Source: Amoeboaphelidium protococcarum
Lineage: Eukaryota; Aphelidiomycota; Aphelidea
Assembly (NCBI GenBank): GCA_023515745.1
Contig: JALECJ010000258.1
Span: 748,501 to 812,500 of the forward strand
Length of the DNA stretch: 64,000 bases
Direction: 5' to 3'
The notes beneath the pieces were generated by a model. It was not told the origin of the DNA and searched no databases. It saw nothing but the letters and a program-made list of their open reading frames with translations. Positions 46,504 through 59,100 of the stretch are shown in pieces; the first letter of the stretch is position 1, and each line of letters begins with the position of its first letter. A program made the translations under genes and the position numbers.

Positions 46504-48444
46504 ATGCATCGTGTTTAGTCTAGTGTAAGTGTAAAGAAATTTGTCATGATTGCATTTGCTCTCTTTGCTGTGCAGTCTGTTGACGCGTAGACTTATGGCG
46601 CAGAGTCTTCAAAGGCACCTGCTGCTGCTCCTGCTCAAGGTACTCCCCAGTTGCCTCCTATGAAGTGCAGACCGCGTCCTTCCTCTTCCCTGATGGATGC
46701 TAGTAATCGTCCAGCGAAGCCACCATGTAAGGTGTATGTTCCAGTCTCGAGTCCTGCAAAGGCACCTCAGTCTGCGTGTGATGGTAATTGCGTCAATTAG
46801 CCATCGGCACCAATGCCAGTGCCTTCTACTTCCCCATCTGCTGCTCCTGGCTATGGAGCTCCGGCAGCTATTCCTTCACCTGCACCACAGCCATCACAAT
46901 CTCCTGCGGCACCTGCTGGTTATGGTGCTCCAGCCACTAATCCGTCCCCTGCACCAGTGCCGTCATCTTCTCCATCATCGGCACCTGCTCCTAAAGCGCC
47001 TTGTCCAGACTCTGGTGCACCTACTCCGGTGCCCGTTAGCAATAGTAATACTGCTCCTGTACCAGCACCTATGGCTTAGCCTCAACCATCTCCTGCACCT
47101 GCTCCAGTCCCTCAACCTAAGCCGGCTTCTTCTTCTCCTTCCACACCTCCTTCTGTATCACCTAAGGCAAGTCCAGCTGCGCCTTGTCCTACCGATTCTC
47201 CTTCGCCTAAAAGCGGTCCTAGTCCTAGTCCATCTAAAGCGAGTCCCTCTCCTTCTCCATCACCTGTCCCTTCGCCGTCCGGCGATGCTCCATGTCCTTC
47301 TACTCAAGCCGGTGCTGGTAAGAGTGGTAATGTTACTGCAGCTCCGGCCTATAATCAGACTGTTAGTAAGAATATGACAGCTCCTGTAGCGGTTAATAAT
47401 AACACTGCTCCAGTTAACATCCCTGCTCAGAAGCCTGGTTCTGCTGGTACACCACCGGCTAATGCCCCTGCTTATGGTTAGAGCCCATCTCCTGACGCTG
47501 GCAAGACCAATGCTCCTGCATATGGAAGTAGCCCATCTCCTGACGCTGGCAAGGCTAATGCCCCTGCATATGGAAATAATACTTCTCCTGACGCTGGAAA
47601 GACCAATGCTCCTGCTTATAAGTAGGACTCTCCTGCTCAATAAAATGCTCCTGCCTATAAGAAGGATGACAAGTAACAGGCCAATGCTCCCGCATATAAC
47701 AACTAAGATGACAAAAAGTCTGATTAACAGCAGAATGCACCGGCATACAACAAAGACTCACCTTCTCCTGGTCCTGCTAATGCTCCTGCATACGCTCCAA
47801 AGCCCTCTTCTGATAACAAGACTCCTAATGCGCCTGCCTACGGTGGAGCTATTGAATGGGATTATGATCACTCTTAGCAGAGTTGCTCCGAAAAGAATAA
47901 TGGTGGTACTATGCAAGTCCCTGGTGCTGCAGAGTTTAAGAAGGCTAGTTTCGAGGGATTGGCTTCTGAATGTGGCGAAGGTGAACCAATCAAGACCTTC
48001 TACATTGGCGGTGCTACTGTGGAAACCACTTGCACCAAGAACTGGCCTACTGAACAGAACCAGAAGGAAATTGGCAAGCATGGTCAAGAGAGTCAGGAAA
48101 TTGGACCTCTTCGTATGAACATCAAGCATCTCACTGATTTTGGATATGATATGTCGGACATCAACATCATGAATCAGCCTAATGCTGCTGGATATAAGCT
48201 TGCTGCACAGGCATTCTGCAAAGCTGTGAAAGCCCAAGGAATCTATGGATTCATCGTGTATCACAGAGGTGGTATCACCCGATACAACAAATGGAAGTCT
48301 GGTGAATTGACTGCAGATGAGAAGAAAGATACTGATCATTTCCTTGATGCTTACCGTCAAGCACAAAAAGAGGCAGACATCAAGGGTTTGACTAAAATTG
48401 ATGATACTGTGCCTTTCTTGCAACAAGGACCAATGTCTATTTGA
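46504..48444 (+). CDS. Secreted Pro/Ala/Ser-rich protein with tandem repeats and conserved-looking C-terminal domain, 646 aa
   Basis: ATG 46504 to TGA 48442-48444. A signal peptide lies near residues 10-28 (KKFVMIAFALFAVQSVDAQ). Residues ~30-320 are Pro/Ala/Ser low complexity (PSAAPGYGAPAA, PSPAPVPSSSPSSAPAPKAP) with a few cysteines. Residues ~320-450 are tandem repeats built on NAPAY with SPSPDAGK spacers, about eight copies, grading to Lys/Asp-rich units. The last ~190 residues are a different, folded-looking domain (CSEKNNGG, FEGLASECGEGEPIKTFYIG, TTCTKNWPTEQNQ, YGFIVYHRGGITRYNKWKSG) with paired cysteines. The layout suggests a wall or adhesion protein with an O-glycosylated stalk. I do not recognise the C-terminal domain. 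Confidence 0.85.
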
Positions 48445-48637
48445 TGATGCAATTCATGATGAAGTAAGTTCAAAATTCATTAAAATACACTCATAGTTTA
48501 ATGATATTGTTTCTTTTTATATTGTACTATATGATTTTCATTACAACACCTTAAGCAGTCTAATGCAAAAACATATCGCATCCAGTAAATAGTATTTCTG
48601 ACAGGACTCACAAGGTACTACATTATTGTATATCACA

Positions 48638-50398
48638 TCACAATTCACTGACCTATTTAAGACAGCGCTAAGCATACAGAGTTAGTGCATCGTCAGGCTT
48701 AACTGCAACATTTATAGAACCAGAAGTCATGTAACGATAAAACTTTGCAACATCCTCACCATCTGCGCCAATCTTCTTCAATATCTAAAGTAATACCATA
48801 AGAGTCTTGGAATTGGGCAATATAGGGGCAATAGATAAACTTTGAAGAGATTGCTTATCGGAACCAGAGCTCTATTTACCAGCAGACTAACGCGGAAGGT
48901 ATTGTGATAACTTTGTTCCACATTGTCGGTCAATCTACTACCACTAGAACGCCTATCCAAACTCTTACTATGCCACCATAAGACCGTATGTTATGTTACC
49001 AAGAGCTTATGCATTCTTGCACACCATCAACATTGAATTAATCAAATCACAGTCCACATTGATAATGGGATACTTGTCACTGAATCGATTCTGATTGTCC
49101 TATTCAATCTCTTGCCATGTTCTATACCGCTGCTGATCCAACACAATCTCTCTCCGTCTATCGGTATTCATGTTAGTCTTATTTTGACTGCGCGTAACTT
49201 TCTATTACTTCTCGGATTTCTGATCAGTTCCCTGATGACTGAAATTCTAGAGAGCATCCAACCTTAACTTCAACGTCTGATCTTTACTCTGTGCCAGATC
49301 GGCGTGAATGTGCTTCCATAACACTTTGGCGTCTTCGAAAGCCGCATCTCCACCTCTTAATGAGCACGCATTTAAGATTATAGAATACGTAATTACATCT
49401 GGTCTAATTCCACATAGCTAAGAAGATTATAAAAAATCTTGCTTGCTATTGTCGTTATCATCATCTTGTAATAAATCTACATTCTTATCGACTATATCGC
49501 AGTCAGACAATATGGTATTGGAGGATAATGAATTGCCTGATAGGGACTGTAAAAGCCGATTTCTTATATCTTCATGTTACTCTTTAATCTATGCAGCACC
49601 ATTATTACCAGACTTGGTGGTAGTCTCAAGATAATCAGCTAGAGATAAAATCTCACGCGATCTCTATTAACTATTAACAATATTCATGCGTTTATACACA
49701 CCATCAAATATGGTATGGTAATCTCTGACGCGTACAGCACACTTGAGGAAAGCATTTACATGGAATCTATTAAGTTGAGAGGACCTTAGATCAGACGACG
49801 GTGAAGAGTCCAGGTGAGAGAATAAATGCACAGCCTTTCTGTATGCTGTATTACTCATAGCACTAGGTACAACACCTTTCTCCTTTTGAATATGCGACAA
49901 ATTCCGACTACACGCTTCAAATAGGGATGTAAAAGTCTCACCAGATGGCCTGACTCGATTCTATAGCATCTCACTGTACAGCTTAAAACACTCCTTATAT
50001 AGACCATGTGATGATAGAGTTCTGAGTAGAACGTTATATGGCTCAGGGCGTCTGGCTGCAGATCGAGCAATTGTACGCGTCTACTTTTCACCCAGTGATG
50101 CCTCTCCACCATCGGCATGTACACCATTTTACTGAACGACAGCGGTATCATCATCATCATTGCTATCGCGGACGATGGAGTAATAACTTTGATATTGATG
50201 TTTAGGAAATTTGAAATTACATTTATCAGCGTAGAATTCCACTCTTTTTTCACCTGCAGACAGAATCTAGACATCAGGACCAACTACTGCCTGAATTGCC
50301 TCAGGTATACGTCGCTGCCTAATATACTCATTCAATCTGGTCATTGACTTGAAAGCTAAATGACGCGGTGACAGCACTTTTTTATTTTTAAAAGACAT
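48638..50398 (-). CDS. Pentatricopeptide-repeat (PPR) protein, probably mitochondrial, 586 aa
   Basis: ATG 50398 to TGA 48638-48640, one frame. The start MSFKNKKVLSPRHLAFKS is basic and could be a presequence. PPR-type helical pairs appear as PEPYNVLLRTLSSHGLYKEC (with FKLYSEML), GIRPDVITYSIILNACSLRG (with AFEDAKVLW) and SKTLMVLLQILKKIGADGED. Spacers between them are rich in Asp, Asn and Gln. PPR proteins bind organellar RNA for stability, processing or translation. The repeats are few and degenerate, which fits fungal-type PPR proteins better than plant ones. Convergent with the secreted-protein gene, with 193 bp between stops. Confidence 0.75.
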
Positions 50399-50480
50399 TA
50401 CTCTATCCGACTTATAATACTAGAGTGCAGCTTAATGGAGCCAAAAATATTAAAGCTTGCAGTAATACAATAGCTGATGA

Positions 50481-50846
50481 TCAAACGTTGTAAGATTCTC
50501 TCTGTGAAAACGCGTCAAAATTGTTCTAGTTTGTTTCATCCCTTATAAATAAACGCTCTCTGTCTCTCTCTCTTTCCGTATGAATGTGTGTGAGAGGTGG
50601 AAAATCATAGTATGGTGTGGTGGAATTCTGGTACCTGGTATAATTTTTCAGTCTGATTTGGTACGTGTAATAAACTTTTATGGATAGTGCTGCATTTACT
50701 ATCTCCTCTGATGGCGTATTTTTATTTTGGGAGTCACTGATTGGCGTTAAAAAGGTTTGTGTACTGGTGTAACATCTGACTAGTGAAATGACTTGTTGTG
50801 TCACCCATCGACTTGCCTTATTGAAACTAGCTTTGTGGCCATCCAT
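50481..50846 (-). CDS. Hypothetical 121-aa protein, possibly mitochondrial
   Basis: Minus-strand frame from ATG 50846 to TGA 50481-50483, with one TAG read as Gln. The N-terminus (MDGHKASFNKASRWVTQQVI) is basic and amphipathic, like a presequence. The C-terminal third is encoded by a CTCTCT/GTGTGT simple repeat (THIHTERERDRERLFIRD), which weakens the case. It lies in the 602-bp gap between divergent starts of the PPR gene and the next secreted protein. An intron or chance frame are alternatives. Confidence 0.3.
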
Positions 50847-51000
50847 AGTCGCTTAGCTTTGCTTTTTATTACTTATCTATTTTTTGTTATCCATTTATCC
50901 ATTTCATATCCTGTGTGTTATACTGTATTTAATCTGACTTGAAACTGATATGGGAATGACTGAATTGAAGACAATGCAGAGAGTATCGAGCGCGATCTAA

Positions 51001-52854
51001 ATGAAACAATGGATGCTGCTTATCATTGTGATGATGATGAGCATTACAACAGACTGTATTCCTGTGTAAAATCTGTAATTAAATGACGGAATACGCGATA
51101 TCCACCTCTTTAAAAGACAAGACAAAGGTGGTGCGGGCGGTCTTAAAGGAGGCGGCATGGGCGGCGGTGGCATGGGTGGTGGTGGTATGGGTGGCGCTGG
51201 AAAAGGTGCCGGAGCTCTAGGCGGTATGGGCGGTATGGGCGGTCCCGGTGGCGGCGGCGGTCTGATGGGTGACCGTGGTGCTGGGATGCCTGGCATGGGA
51301 GGCATGGGTGGTCCTAGTAAAATGCCAACTGATATGGGTGCCTCCGGCCTGATGGGTAATGGCATGTCTGGTGGAATGGGCGCATCCCCGATGGGCAGAA
51401 ACATTCCAGGCGGTATGGGTGGCCCTAGCGTAATGCCTGGTGGAATGGGCCCTGGTGGTCAAGGATCTTCTGGCCTCCCAATGGCTGGTGGCGGTCCTGC
51501 TCAATAACCAGGTATGGGCGGTATGGGCAATGTTGGAAACAAGCCGCAAGTCCCAGGCGGAGGAAATAATCCTGGTGTTCCTATTAATAGGTAGCCTGTT
51601 GGTCCTACTTAGCCCGGTAAAGGATAAGAAGCTGGCATTGGCTCTAGACCTGGCGATGTCAAACCTGCGAATCCTGTGCCTGCACCAGTAAATCCAATTA
51701 CTCCCTCTCCACCTCCCAATCCAGCCGTTCCACCTCCTCCTATCCCTCCGACGGGCCCAATTGCTCCGGCTCCGCCTGTAGTCCCTCCAAATCCAGCTGT
51801 GAACCCAATCTCTCCTCCTGTTAATCCAGCTGGTCCTACACCTCCTACTGCACCTGGTACTCCTAATACACCTCCTACTACACCTGGTACTCCTAATACA
51901 CCTCCTACTACACCACCTGGAACTCCAGGTGGCTCTCCTTCCAATCCAGCTGAAAATCCAAGCACACCTCCACCTACTACACCATCCGAAAATCCATCTA
52001 CTCCTCCCCCTCCTGCAGATTCTAGCTCTCCGGCGCCTCCTGCATAAGAAGGTCCTACGCAGCCTGAGAAGCCAGAAGCTGCTGCTCCTGAACCCGCAGC
52101 TCCTTCGACAGCTGGATCTTCACCAGATAGTCCAGAAGCATCATCATCAGGTGATGCTGAGGCTGCAAGTGATAGTCCAGCAGATGCCGGCCCTGCTACT
52201 GAGTCTGCGGCCGAAGAGCCTGCTCAAACTGGCAGTGAAGAAATGTCCGATGATGCAAGTGAGACTGCTGATCCAGGTGGGATTACTAATCCTGCTGCAG
52301 GTGAGGATTTGGCAGGTGAAGCTCAACAAGCTCTTGCCGATGCGTAAGCGGCTGTTGAAGAAACTAAGGCAGCTATAGACGCTTCCGCAGCTGGTGGAGA
52401 CGGAGGTGGCGGTGGCGGTGGTGGTGGTGGAGAAGGCGGTGGAGGAGGAGAAGGTGGTGGTGAAGAGGCACCAGCAGAAGAAGCTCCCGCAGAAGAAGAA
52501 GGTGCAGAGCCTGAAGTTCCAGAGGAGCTCGCTGTTGCATTCCAAGATATGCTGGAAGGCATTGGGTCGCAAAATTTTGATCAATTCAAACAAGGATTGG
52601 ACTAATACTTGGCCTATGAACCACCTGAAGGTACTGCTCCTCCCGTCGATATGAATGATCCAGAATTCTAGGCTGCAGTAACTGATCTGGTTAGCGCCGT
52701 ACCGGCTTAAGATGAAGCCGCAATGTAATAGAGTTTGGATACTCTGCTAGCCCTGAAATAAGGTCCTCAGGATGGTGCACTAGCGCCTGAAGATGAAGCC
52801 TTACCTTAAGCAGGAGGTTCACCGGGTGGTTAGTAAGCACCTATGCTTCAATGA
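51001..52854 (+). CDS. Secreted Gly/Met- and Pro-rich low-complexity protein, 617 aa
   Basis: ATG 51001 to TGA 52852-52854. The start was chosen because MKQWMLLIIVMMMSITTDC is a clear signal peptide; an in-frame ATG at 50950 would add 17 residues before it. Zones follow in order: GGMGGGGMGG repeats (~45-190), a Pro/Asn zone with TPGTPNTPPTTPGTPNTPPT (~220-340), an Ala/Glu/Asp/Ser acidic zone (~345-440), a Gly run (GGDGGGGGGGGGGEGGGGGE, ~465-485), and a less repetitive acidic C-terminal ~120 residues (LAVAFQDMLEGIGSQNFDQF). No GPI signal or membrane anchor is visible. It is probably a secreted matrix or wall protein. Confidence 0.85.
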
Positions 52855-53040
52855 TCTGATGTTTCGCTATATTAATGTATTCCAATTTTTTTCAATATTA
52901 TAGCAATTTTTTTACTCTTGAATATATTTTTATTTCTTTACATGTTTTGAATCTTTATCAATCTTGACTTGTATAAACATAGTACACACCAAACATCAAG
53001 ATTAACTATATTAGCAAAATCTGTCTAGAATTTTATATAT

Positions 53041-54243
53041 TCAGATATCATCCTTCATTTTAGTTCGAGAGTCTACAATGCGAACATGTTTATCGCGCTT
53101 GGATGAGGTGGACCGTGATCGATATGATGATGCCCCAGTCTTGTCAGATGACTGAAATGATTATACACCATCAGATGCCTACCTACCACGTTTACTGGAA
53201 TCTTTATCCCTCAAAACGTCGCCACCCACAGTGTTAGAGACACCTCCAGCTTATGGCTTTACAAGAGCTGGCTTGAGTGGCTAATCTCTAAACAATCTAA
53301 TATGTCCTGAAGACTGACTACTTGCAGAAGTCATACTCTTGGAGCGGGAGACATTATTTCTACCTGGATCCGCATTACCATCTTCATTAACCTCAAAGTC
53401 TCCATCGCTACCATAACTTTCCTCAGAATCTGAACTACCATTACTACCATCGTCTTACATGCTTTAATTTTCAGCCGCATCATCATCATCATCATCCTCA
53501 GTAGACAAAAGATCCTTACCACGCCTGAGGGCATTCTTCATATCATAGTGCTGCGATCTTAATTTGAAAAACTTCTTCTTCTTCTATTCATATTCCGCAG
53601 CACTGGATGCATCGATATAAATAAAATCACCATCGCTATCCACCATTGCGTTCTCTCCCTCACTCGCCGTAGTATCCCACTCATTATAAGACGCGGAGGA
53701 GGAGAAATGATGATGATTAGAATCAGTGTTGGCAGTATCCCCAGCCATAATACCACCATTACTACCGGTGGACATTCGTGATGATGCTCGCCTGTTAGTA
53801 GGATCATTGTTATTATTATTATTATTGGATGATGAAGTGACTGAAATCTTGTCATCAATATCAATCGAGGGATGATGAGCTACATTGGCCAGTGCTTGCT
53901 CCAGGGCAGCCTCATTCAATTTCAAAGGGGGTAGCCACTATCCAGAGGAGGAGCGATGAATCTGTACAGTGTCATTATCTTCATCATACTTTACATAAGG
54001 TGTCTTTGGTTCTATAATCTTTTACCGAGTTCCCCTCTCACACTCCGCAGCCATCAGATTGTCTTCGTCCCATTTAATCCTTTTGCCACCACCACCACCA
54101 CCTTCACTCTGCCGCTGCTATGAATTACTAGTATCAACTTCAACTTGCATTGCGACATCACCGCTGTCCTAAAACAGCTCATCCTCAGACTTTAAAATAC
54201 CCTTAATGCTCCCATCTCCCTTATTCTTGTTAACTAAAGACAT
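53041..54243 (-). CDS. Protein phosphatase inhibitor-2 (IPP-2/Glc8) homologue, 400 aa
   Basis: ATG 54243 to TGA 53041-53043. The three PP1-binding regions of inhibitor-2 are present in order: IKGILK near the N-terminus, then KRIKWDEDNLMAAE with KIIEPKTPYVKYDEDND (family KSQKWDExNIxAT ... IDEPxTPYxxM; the TP is the GSK3-type phosphorylation site), and later FFKLRSQHYDMKNALRRGKD followed by an acidic run (family FExKRKxHYNEGxxIKxARQL). Long Asn/Ser/Asp-rich inserts separate them, and a Ser/Arg-rich tail extends beyond, so the protein is about twice the usual length. It inhibits or chaperones the PP1 catalytic subunit. Confidence 0.85.
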
Positions 54244-54852
54244 ACTTTACTTGATACGTAGATTGCTCCTACAAAATATAATAGTTGGCTGAAAGCACTG
54301 AAATCAAATACTGATCGAAACTGAAAGAAATGCTGTCGAATGAATAAACGAGAAAGAGTGAGAGTGAGAGCGAGGAAACAACGCCGTTGAGATTATCGCG
54401 CGCGCATGAGATCGGAGAGATGAGACGCGGCTGTAAAAAGAATCGCTCGGTCAATCATGAGTTGAAACAACGATAAGAAGCCCTTGACGTGCGGCTCCCT
54501 AGCTTGAATGAGATAAATAAACACGAGTATGATTATAAGCAAATTTTAATGTAACAAGTAGACTTCTGATTATTAAAGTCTCAGCATGTAAATAAGATAT
54601 TGAAGTCTAGAAAAACTCGTGAGTGTGACGCAACGTTAAATTCAAGTTGTTGTGGTCCAATGAGGATAACTAGAAATTGCGACGTAACGATCCAAGCGCT
54701 AAAGTTTCACCATGAGATTAAATATCACCTGAAGTATCACTCTACTACATATTTTGAGACTCAGACTCCCCTTTTATTTTCAAGTTCACAATCTTGAATC
54801 CCATTTATAGAGATATAGAAAGTACATACCCATTCATTCACTCATTAACATT
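54244..54852. promoter_or_regulatory. Divergent promoter region, IPP-2 and secreted lectin-like gene
   Basis: 609 bp. Short frames (54269-54454 minus, 54600-54797 plus) have no protein-like features. A GAGAGTGAGAGTGAGAG purine repeat at about 54352-54375 lies upstream of IPP-2. Confidence 0.35.
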
Positions 54853-56031
54853 ATGATAGCACAATCTATTACTCTCATCGTGGCGTTGGCCTGCGCATCT
54901 TCCGTTGCTACTGCTGCTGAAACAATGACGTCTCAGGTGACCTATGGTAAAGACGCTGGTGAATACGCGCCCACCTCTAATCCTTTCCAGTGTCCAGGTA
55001 ACGCGTACATTGTCGGCATCAATGGCACCGTGAGCTCTCGTATTCGCAGTCTGCGCTTTGTCTGCTCTGATGGCACAACGTCTGACTGTTATGGTGGCTG
55101 TGGTCCGGCTTAGAATACTGGTTACGTATTTGCTGGGCCTGGTGAGAAGGGAACACAGGATCAGACCAAGATGATGCAAATGTACAATGCAGAAGGTTTC
55201 TCCTAGTTGTACATCAAGGATGATGATAATCAGATCAATGCCATGTTTAGTGCAGAATCTACCACCGGTCATCTGACTAGTGAAAGTGAGGATACTAATG
55301 AATTTGGCCAGGCTTTCCCCTCTCCATTAGATCCCATTCAGGTACAGAGTGATGGGCAGAGCCCGATCATCACTGGATTCCAAGTGAAAATGGCTGGAGA
55401 TGATCAGATCACGATGCTCAAGGTCATGTATCGCGTCAACACTACAGATACCTTTCCGGGTGTGGTGAGACCAAAGCCTGCTTTCACTTTAGCGCCTGGT
55501 TCTTATGCTCTAAGCGCTTATACTTACGGCAGCGCTTCCGATGGCCGTCAATAGGCCGGCGGTGATCCTTTCGTGTGTCCTGAGGGCGCGTTCGTCTAGA
55601 CTATGACTGCCACTGTGAGTGATCTGATTGAGTCGTTCTCTATCACTTGTTCTGATGGTACAGTTAGTTCATGTTATGGTCTGTGTAATGCACTAAGAGC
55701 TCAAGAAGATACTACTAATCTCCCAGATAAGAACAATCCAAAGCGCCGCGTCATGACTTCTACAACTGGGTTTAGTCATTTGACTTTTATCGGTAGTTAG
55801 TTCATGGACAATTTAAAAAGTTATCAAAGTGCAACTGGTAACATACTCTCCTCTGAAAAGATGAATGGTCAGTAGTAAGGATGGCCTTCGGATGAAGATA
55901 TGCATGCTAATGGCGGCGACAATCTGATTGTAGTCGGATTCGATATTAAATCTAATTGGTATCTTCATGAAATGAGGGTGGCATACAAAAAGAATGTGAC
56001 CACATCAGTTTCTAGTTTGGTGTCCGCTTGA
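54853..56031 (+). CDS. Secreted protein with repeated Cys-containing beta domains, 392 aa
   Basis: ATG 54853 to TGA 56029-56031. The signal peptide is MIAQSITLIVALACASSVAT. Two halves repeat the same motif: CPGNAYIVGINGTVSSRIRS with FVCSDGTTSDCYGGC (~45-85), and CPEGAFVQTMTATVSDLIES with SITCSDGTVSSCYGLC (~238-275). Between and after them come beta-rich stretches (ITGFQVKMAGDDQITMLKVM; NLIVVGFDIKSNWYLHEMRV) that also echo each other. The pattern of an internal duplication with an I-x-SxxxxCSDGT core resembles jacalin-like beta-prism lectins, but this is resemblance only. Likely a secreted carbohydrate-binding or surface protein. Confidence 0.8.
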
Positions 56032-56184
56032 GCTCTTGGATAGAATTAGAGAATGGAAGCATGAATGAGTTGATTTAGTTTTACCGTAAATTGAGATGAA
56101 AGTATTTAATTATGCATTTTTAAAAGAACCAACTTTAAATTCCAGCTTATTATATTAAGTCTTCATCAATAGACATCAAAATCA

Positions 56185-59100
56185 TCATAACTACTCTGTG
56201 GACCTTTCATTTCTTGCCAGAGGACTAGGATCGTTGATTAAACTGTTCGGATTTAGCAAAGTATCAGCCTATGAGATTATAGAGAGGTGACCACGGCGTT
56301 AAAACTGAAGCATTTAGTGCTGACTCATAGTAGATGCTTTAGTCACACTCGGCTCCAATTGTTCCTATTACAACGGCTAATCCTACTACTACTACAGCTA
56401 CTGCTATTCCTGATATTTCAATGTAGGCGTCAGTTGATCCGCCAACTGCTAAACAAAGTCATGCTCCAGCGGTACAATCTCATCAGTTAATATCTCTTCA
56501 ATTATGAGATCATCGCAGAGCGACGAGTTATAAGTGGGAACGTTAATCTCTAGCAATTACTGCTCAAGAGACTTTTCATTATTATTGTGATACTCACCGT
56601 CGTAATAAACCCCTTATTACTACGTTAATCGCTATTACTACTACTCTGCCGCACGCGCATTCTCTTCGTTCCTATAATACTCTTCATCAGTCATAAATAG
56701 CCATTCGGCTTGCAAAATCATATTCTTGACAATAGTGGTACATTTACCCAAATGTTGCATAGTGCTAGCCAAGTTGTCATTGTTGTCAACTTCCGCGTCA
56801 CCAAGAGCAGAAGGATGGTCGGAGGCTTGATTAGGCTACGCAGACTCACCATGACCAGACTATAGTTACTATCCCAAGTGAGAAGCATTCTAGCTCATAT
56901 TAGCTCTATGCTGATACCAATGCACAGGTGGTGGACGGCAGACATTGGTACCAAATACAATAGCCAAGTTGGACGCGTACATATGATTAGTTTCCTCATA
57001 ATCAGTGACCAATTGAAGATGCTCAATCAATCGCTTAAGGATATAGAAATTAGGACGAGGCAAACTGTGCACCAACGTCTTTATAGCAATCAATCGATCA
57101 TTATAATCTACCAGCTCTGCAGCAGCCATAAATCGATCAAAGAGGTCAAAAGTCAGAAGAGGCTCAGGCATCTCTCGCAAGAACATCTTTAACACACCAG
57201 AGATAACATTAATGTCACCGTACTGCTTATCCTTCAAATTTACGGCAAAAGGATCCGCGTCAAAAGCATTGCGTAGATCTTTTATAGCATTGTTAGAGCC
57301 AGAAAGACGATAAATACCAATCTCGGTCAGTCCGCGAGCTTCAATCTCTGCAAGACATTTCTCGACAATCAGAGGGAGACTGTTCGATTCATCCCATACA
57401 ATCGTTGACGGGTCCCTCGCTGTAATATCAGAATCTTGAACTTCGACTGTCGCAGAAGCAGGCTTCTTTTTGAATAGAGATTAGAATCGGCTGGCACCAG
57501 ATAATTAAGGCATCTTGGCAATTACTTCCTTTTAGGCAAGCTCATGTTGCAGTATACTCATCAGAGGGACTTTAAAGACTTTTGGTTGATCGCTTGTTGA
57601 TTTCGCCAACTTTGACTTGGCACGTTTGGGAGCGTCCACGGCATTCGGCTACAATTTATCCTTGGCATTACCACTTTGAATCTACGACTATTTACGGCCA
57701 AGAGTTCCAGTATTTGCACTTGATTTACTATTCAATGACTACTGCGACGCTGTGTTGCTGGCAACCTCAACCACCGGCTCTGCTTCCTATATCAAATTCA
57801 AACGAGAATCTTCCATCTTACGCAGACTCTCAAAACTGGCCTCATTCAACTTGCGTATCCAGTCAAACATCTCATCCTGGGACGCTGCTTGCAATAGTAT
57901 CTCCTAATCATCATCAGTCAGTATGCGGAAAACATAATTCCGGCGAGCATAATCAGAAGCCACATGGCTCCGAGAATGCATAAGAGAGACCACCTTTATT
58001 GGCTTATCAGTCTTGGGATCCAATGGTCTATCTTCTAGAGAAAATGCGCTGCTTTCCATTTACTTTTTGAACACCTGTTCAGACGGTGATGGAGAGAGCT
58101 TATCCAACTTATACTATGAGCTACTATTCGCCGACTTGTCACGTATATTGGAGCTAGATTTCATAAGGGAGGCAACATCAATCTTCTCTTTATTATCAAC
58201 TTTCAGCTCCGGCACAGATTTGAATGCAGACAACTTTCTCTATACACTAGATATTTACTTTGACGGCTCAGCAGAGACTGGGCGCGACAGTTCACTAGTA
58301 TTTCCACTCAAAGAATCAACCGAGTGGGTAGCCTACTTCCTCTAGCTACCAGTGCGCAAAAGATTATTAAGCATCGGACTACTACCACTTCCAACCAAGG
58401 CGCCTAAATCTTTCAAAGGTCTTCCAATCGAACTAGTCGGTCTACTTGGACTGCGAGACTTCTCTCTATCCTTGTCCTTCTCATAAACCACTTATAGCTT
58501 CTTAAACTCTTTCAGCTTAAGTTTGTGCCGCACTTTTAATTAGTCTGAAATCGACTTAAAAAGAGCAATCTGAACCTTGACACGCTCATTGTCGCGATTA
58601 GCCGCAGATATCGCAGAATCATAGTCAAACAAAGAGCCAGGCGCCTAGTGCACTGAGCTAGGAACTAACAGAAAGCTCAGTAATAATTCATCAACACCGC
58701 CTTGAATACTGTAATCTGGGAAAGAAGATCTGTATTGTCTAGAACCGAGCTTCTATATCAGCTAAAATGCCTGTAGCCTTTTTCCAATATTAATCAATGG
58801 TAAGCCTTGATTCGCAGATATTGCCTTCGTAAATCCACCGGCAGTCTATGACTACTTGTAATTACCTGATAGCTTCAATTTCTTACCATCATTGTGAATA
58901 AAATACTCATCAAACTGACTGAGTGTAAGATTACATAGGATACTGAAGACACATAGGGGAGAAAGATAATATATCTATCCGACTAGCTCTGACAACGAAG
59001 ATTTAGAACTAACCAAGGATTATTCACGATGCAATGCCTCGAGCAACTCCATGTAAGTCTCCGCCACGGCGACAGAATCTCTATCAGACTTATTCAGCTT

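Noticed and set aside
46697-47377. Long Leu/His-rich plus-strand frame overlapping the secreted protein
   Set aside because: It is the +1 shadow of a Pro/Ala/Ser-rich repeat gene; composition is an artefact of the repeats.
51217-51965. Minus-strand Gly/Ala/Thr frames over the GGMGG gene
   Set aside because: Reverse shadows of low-complexity coding DNA with no signal peptide or conserved motif.
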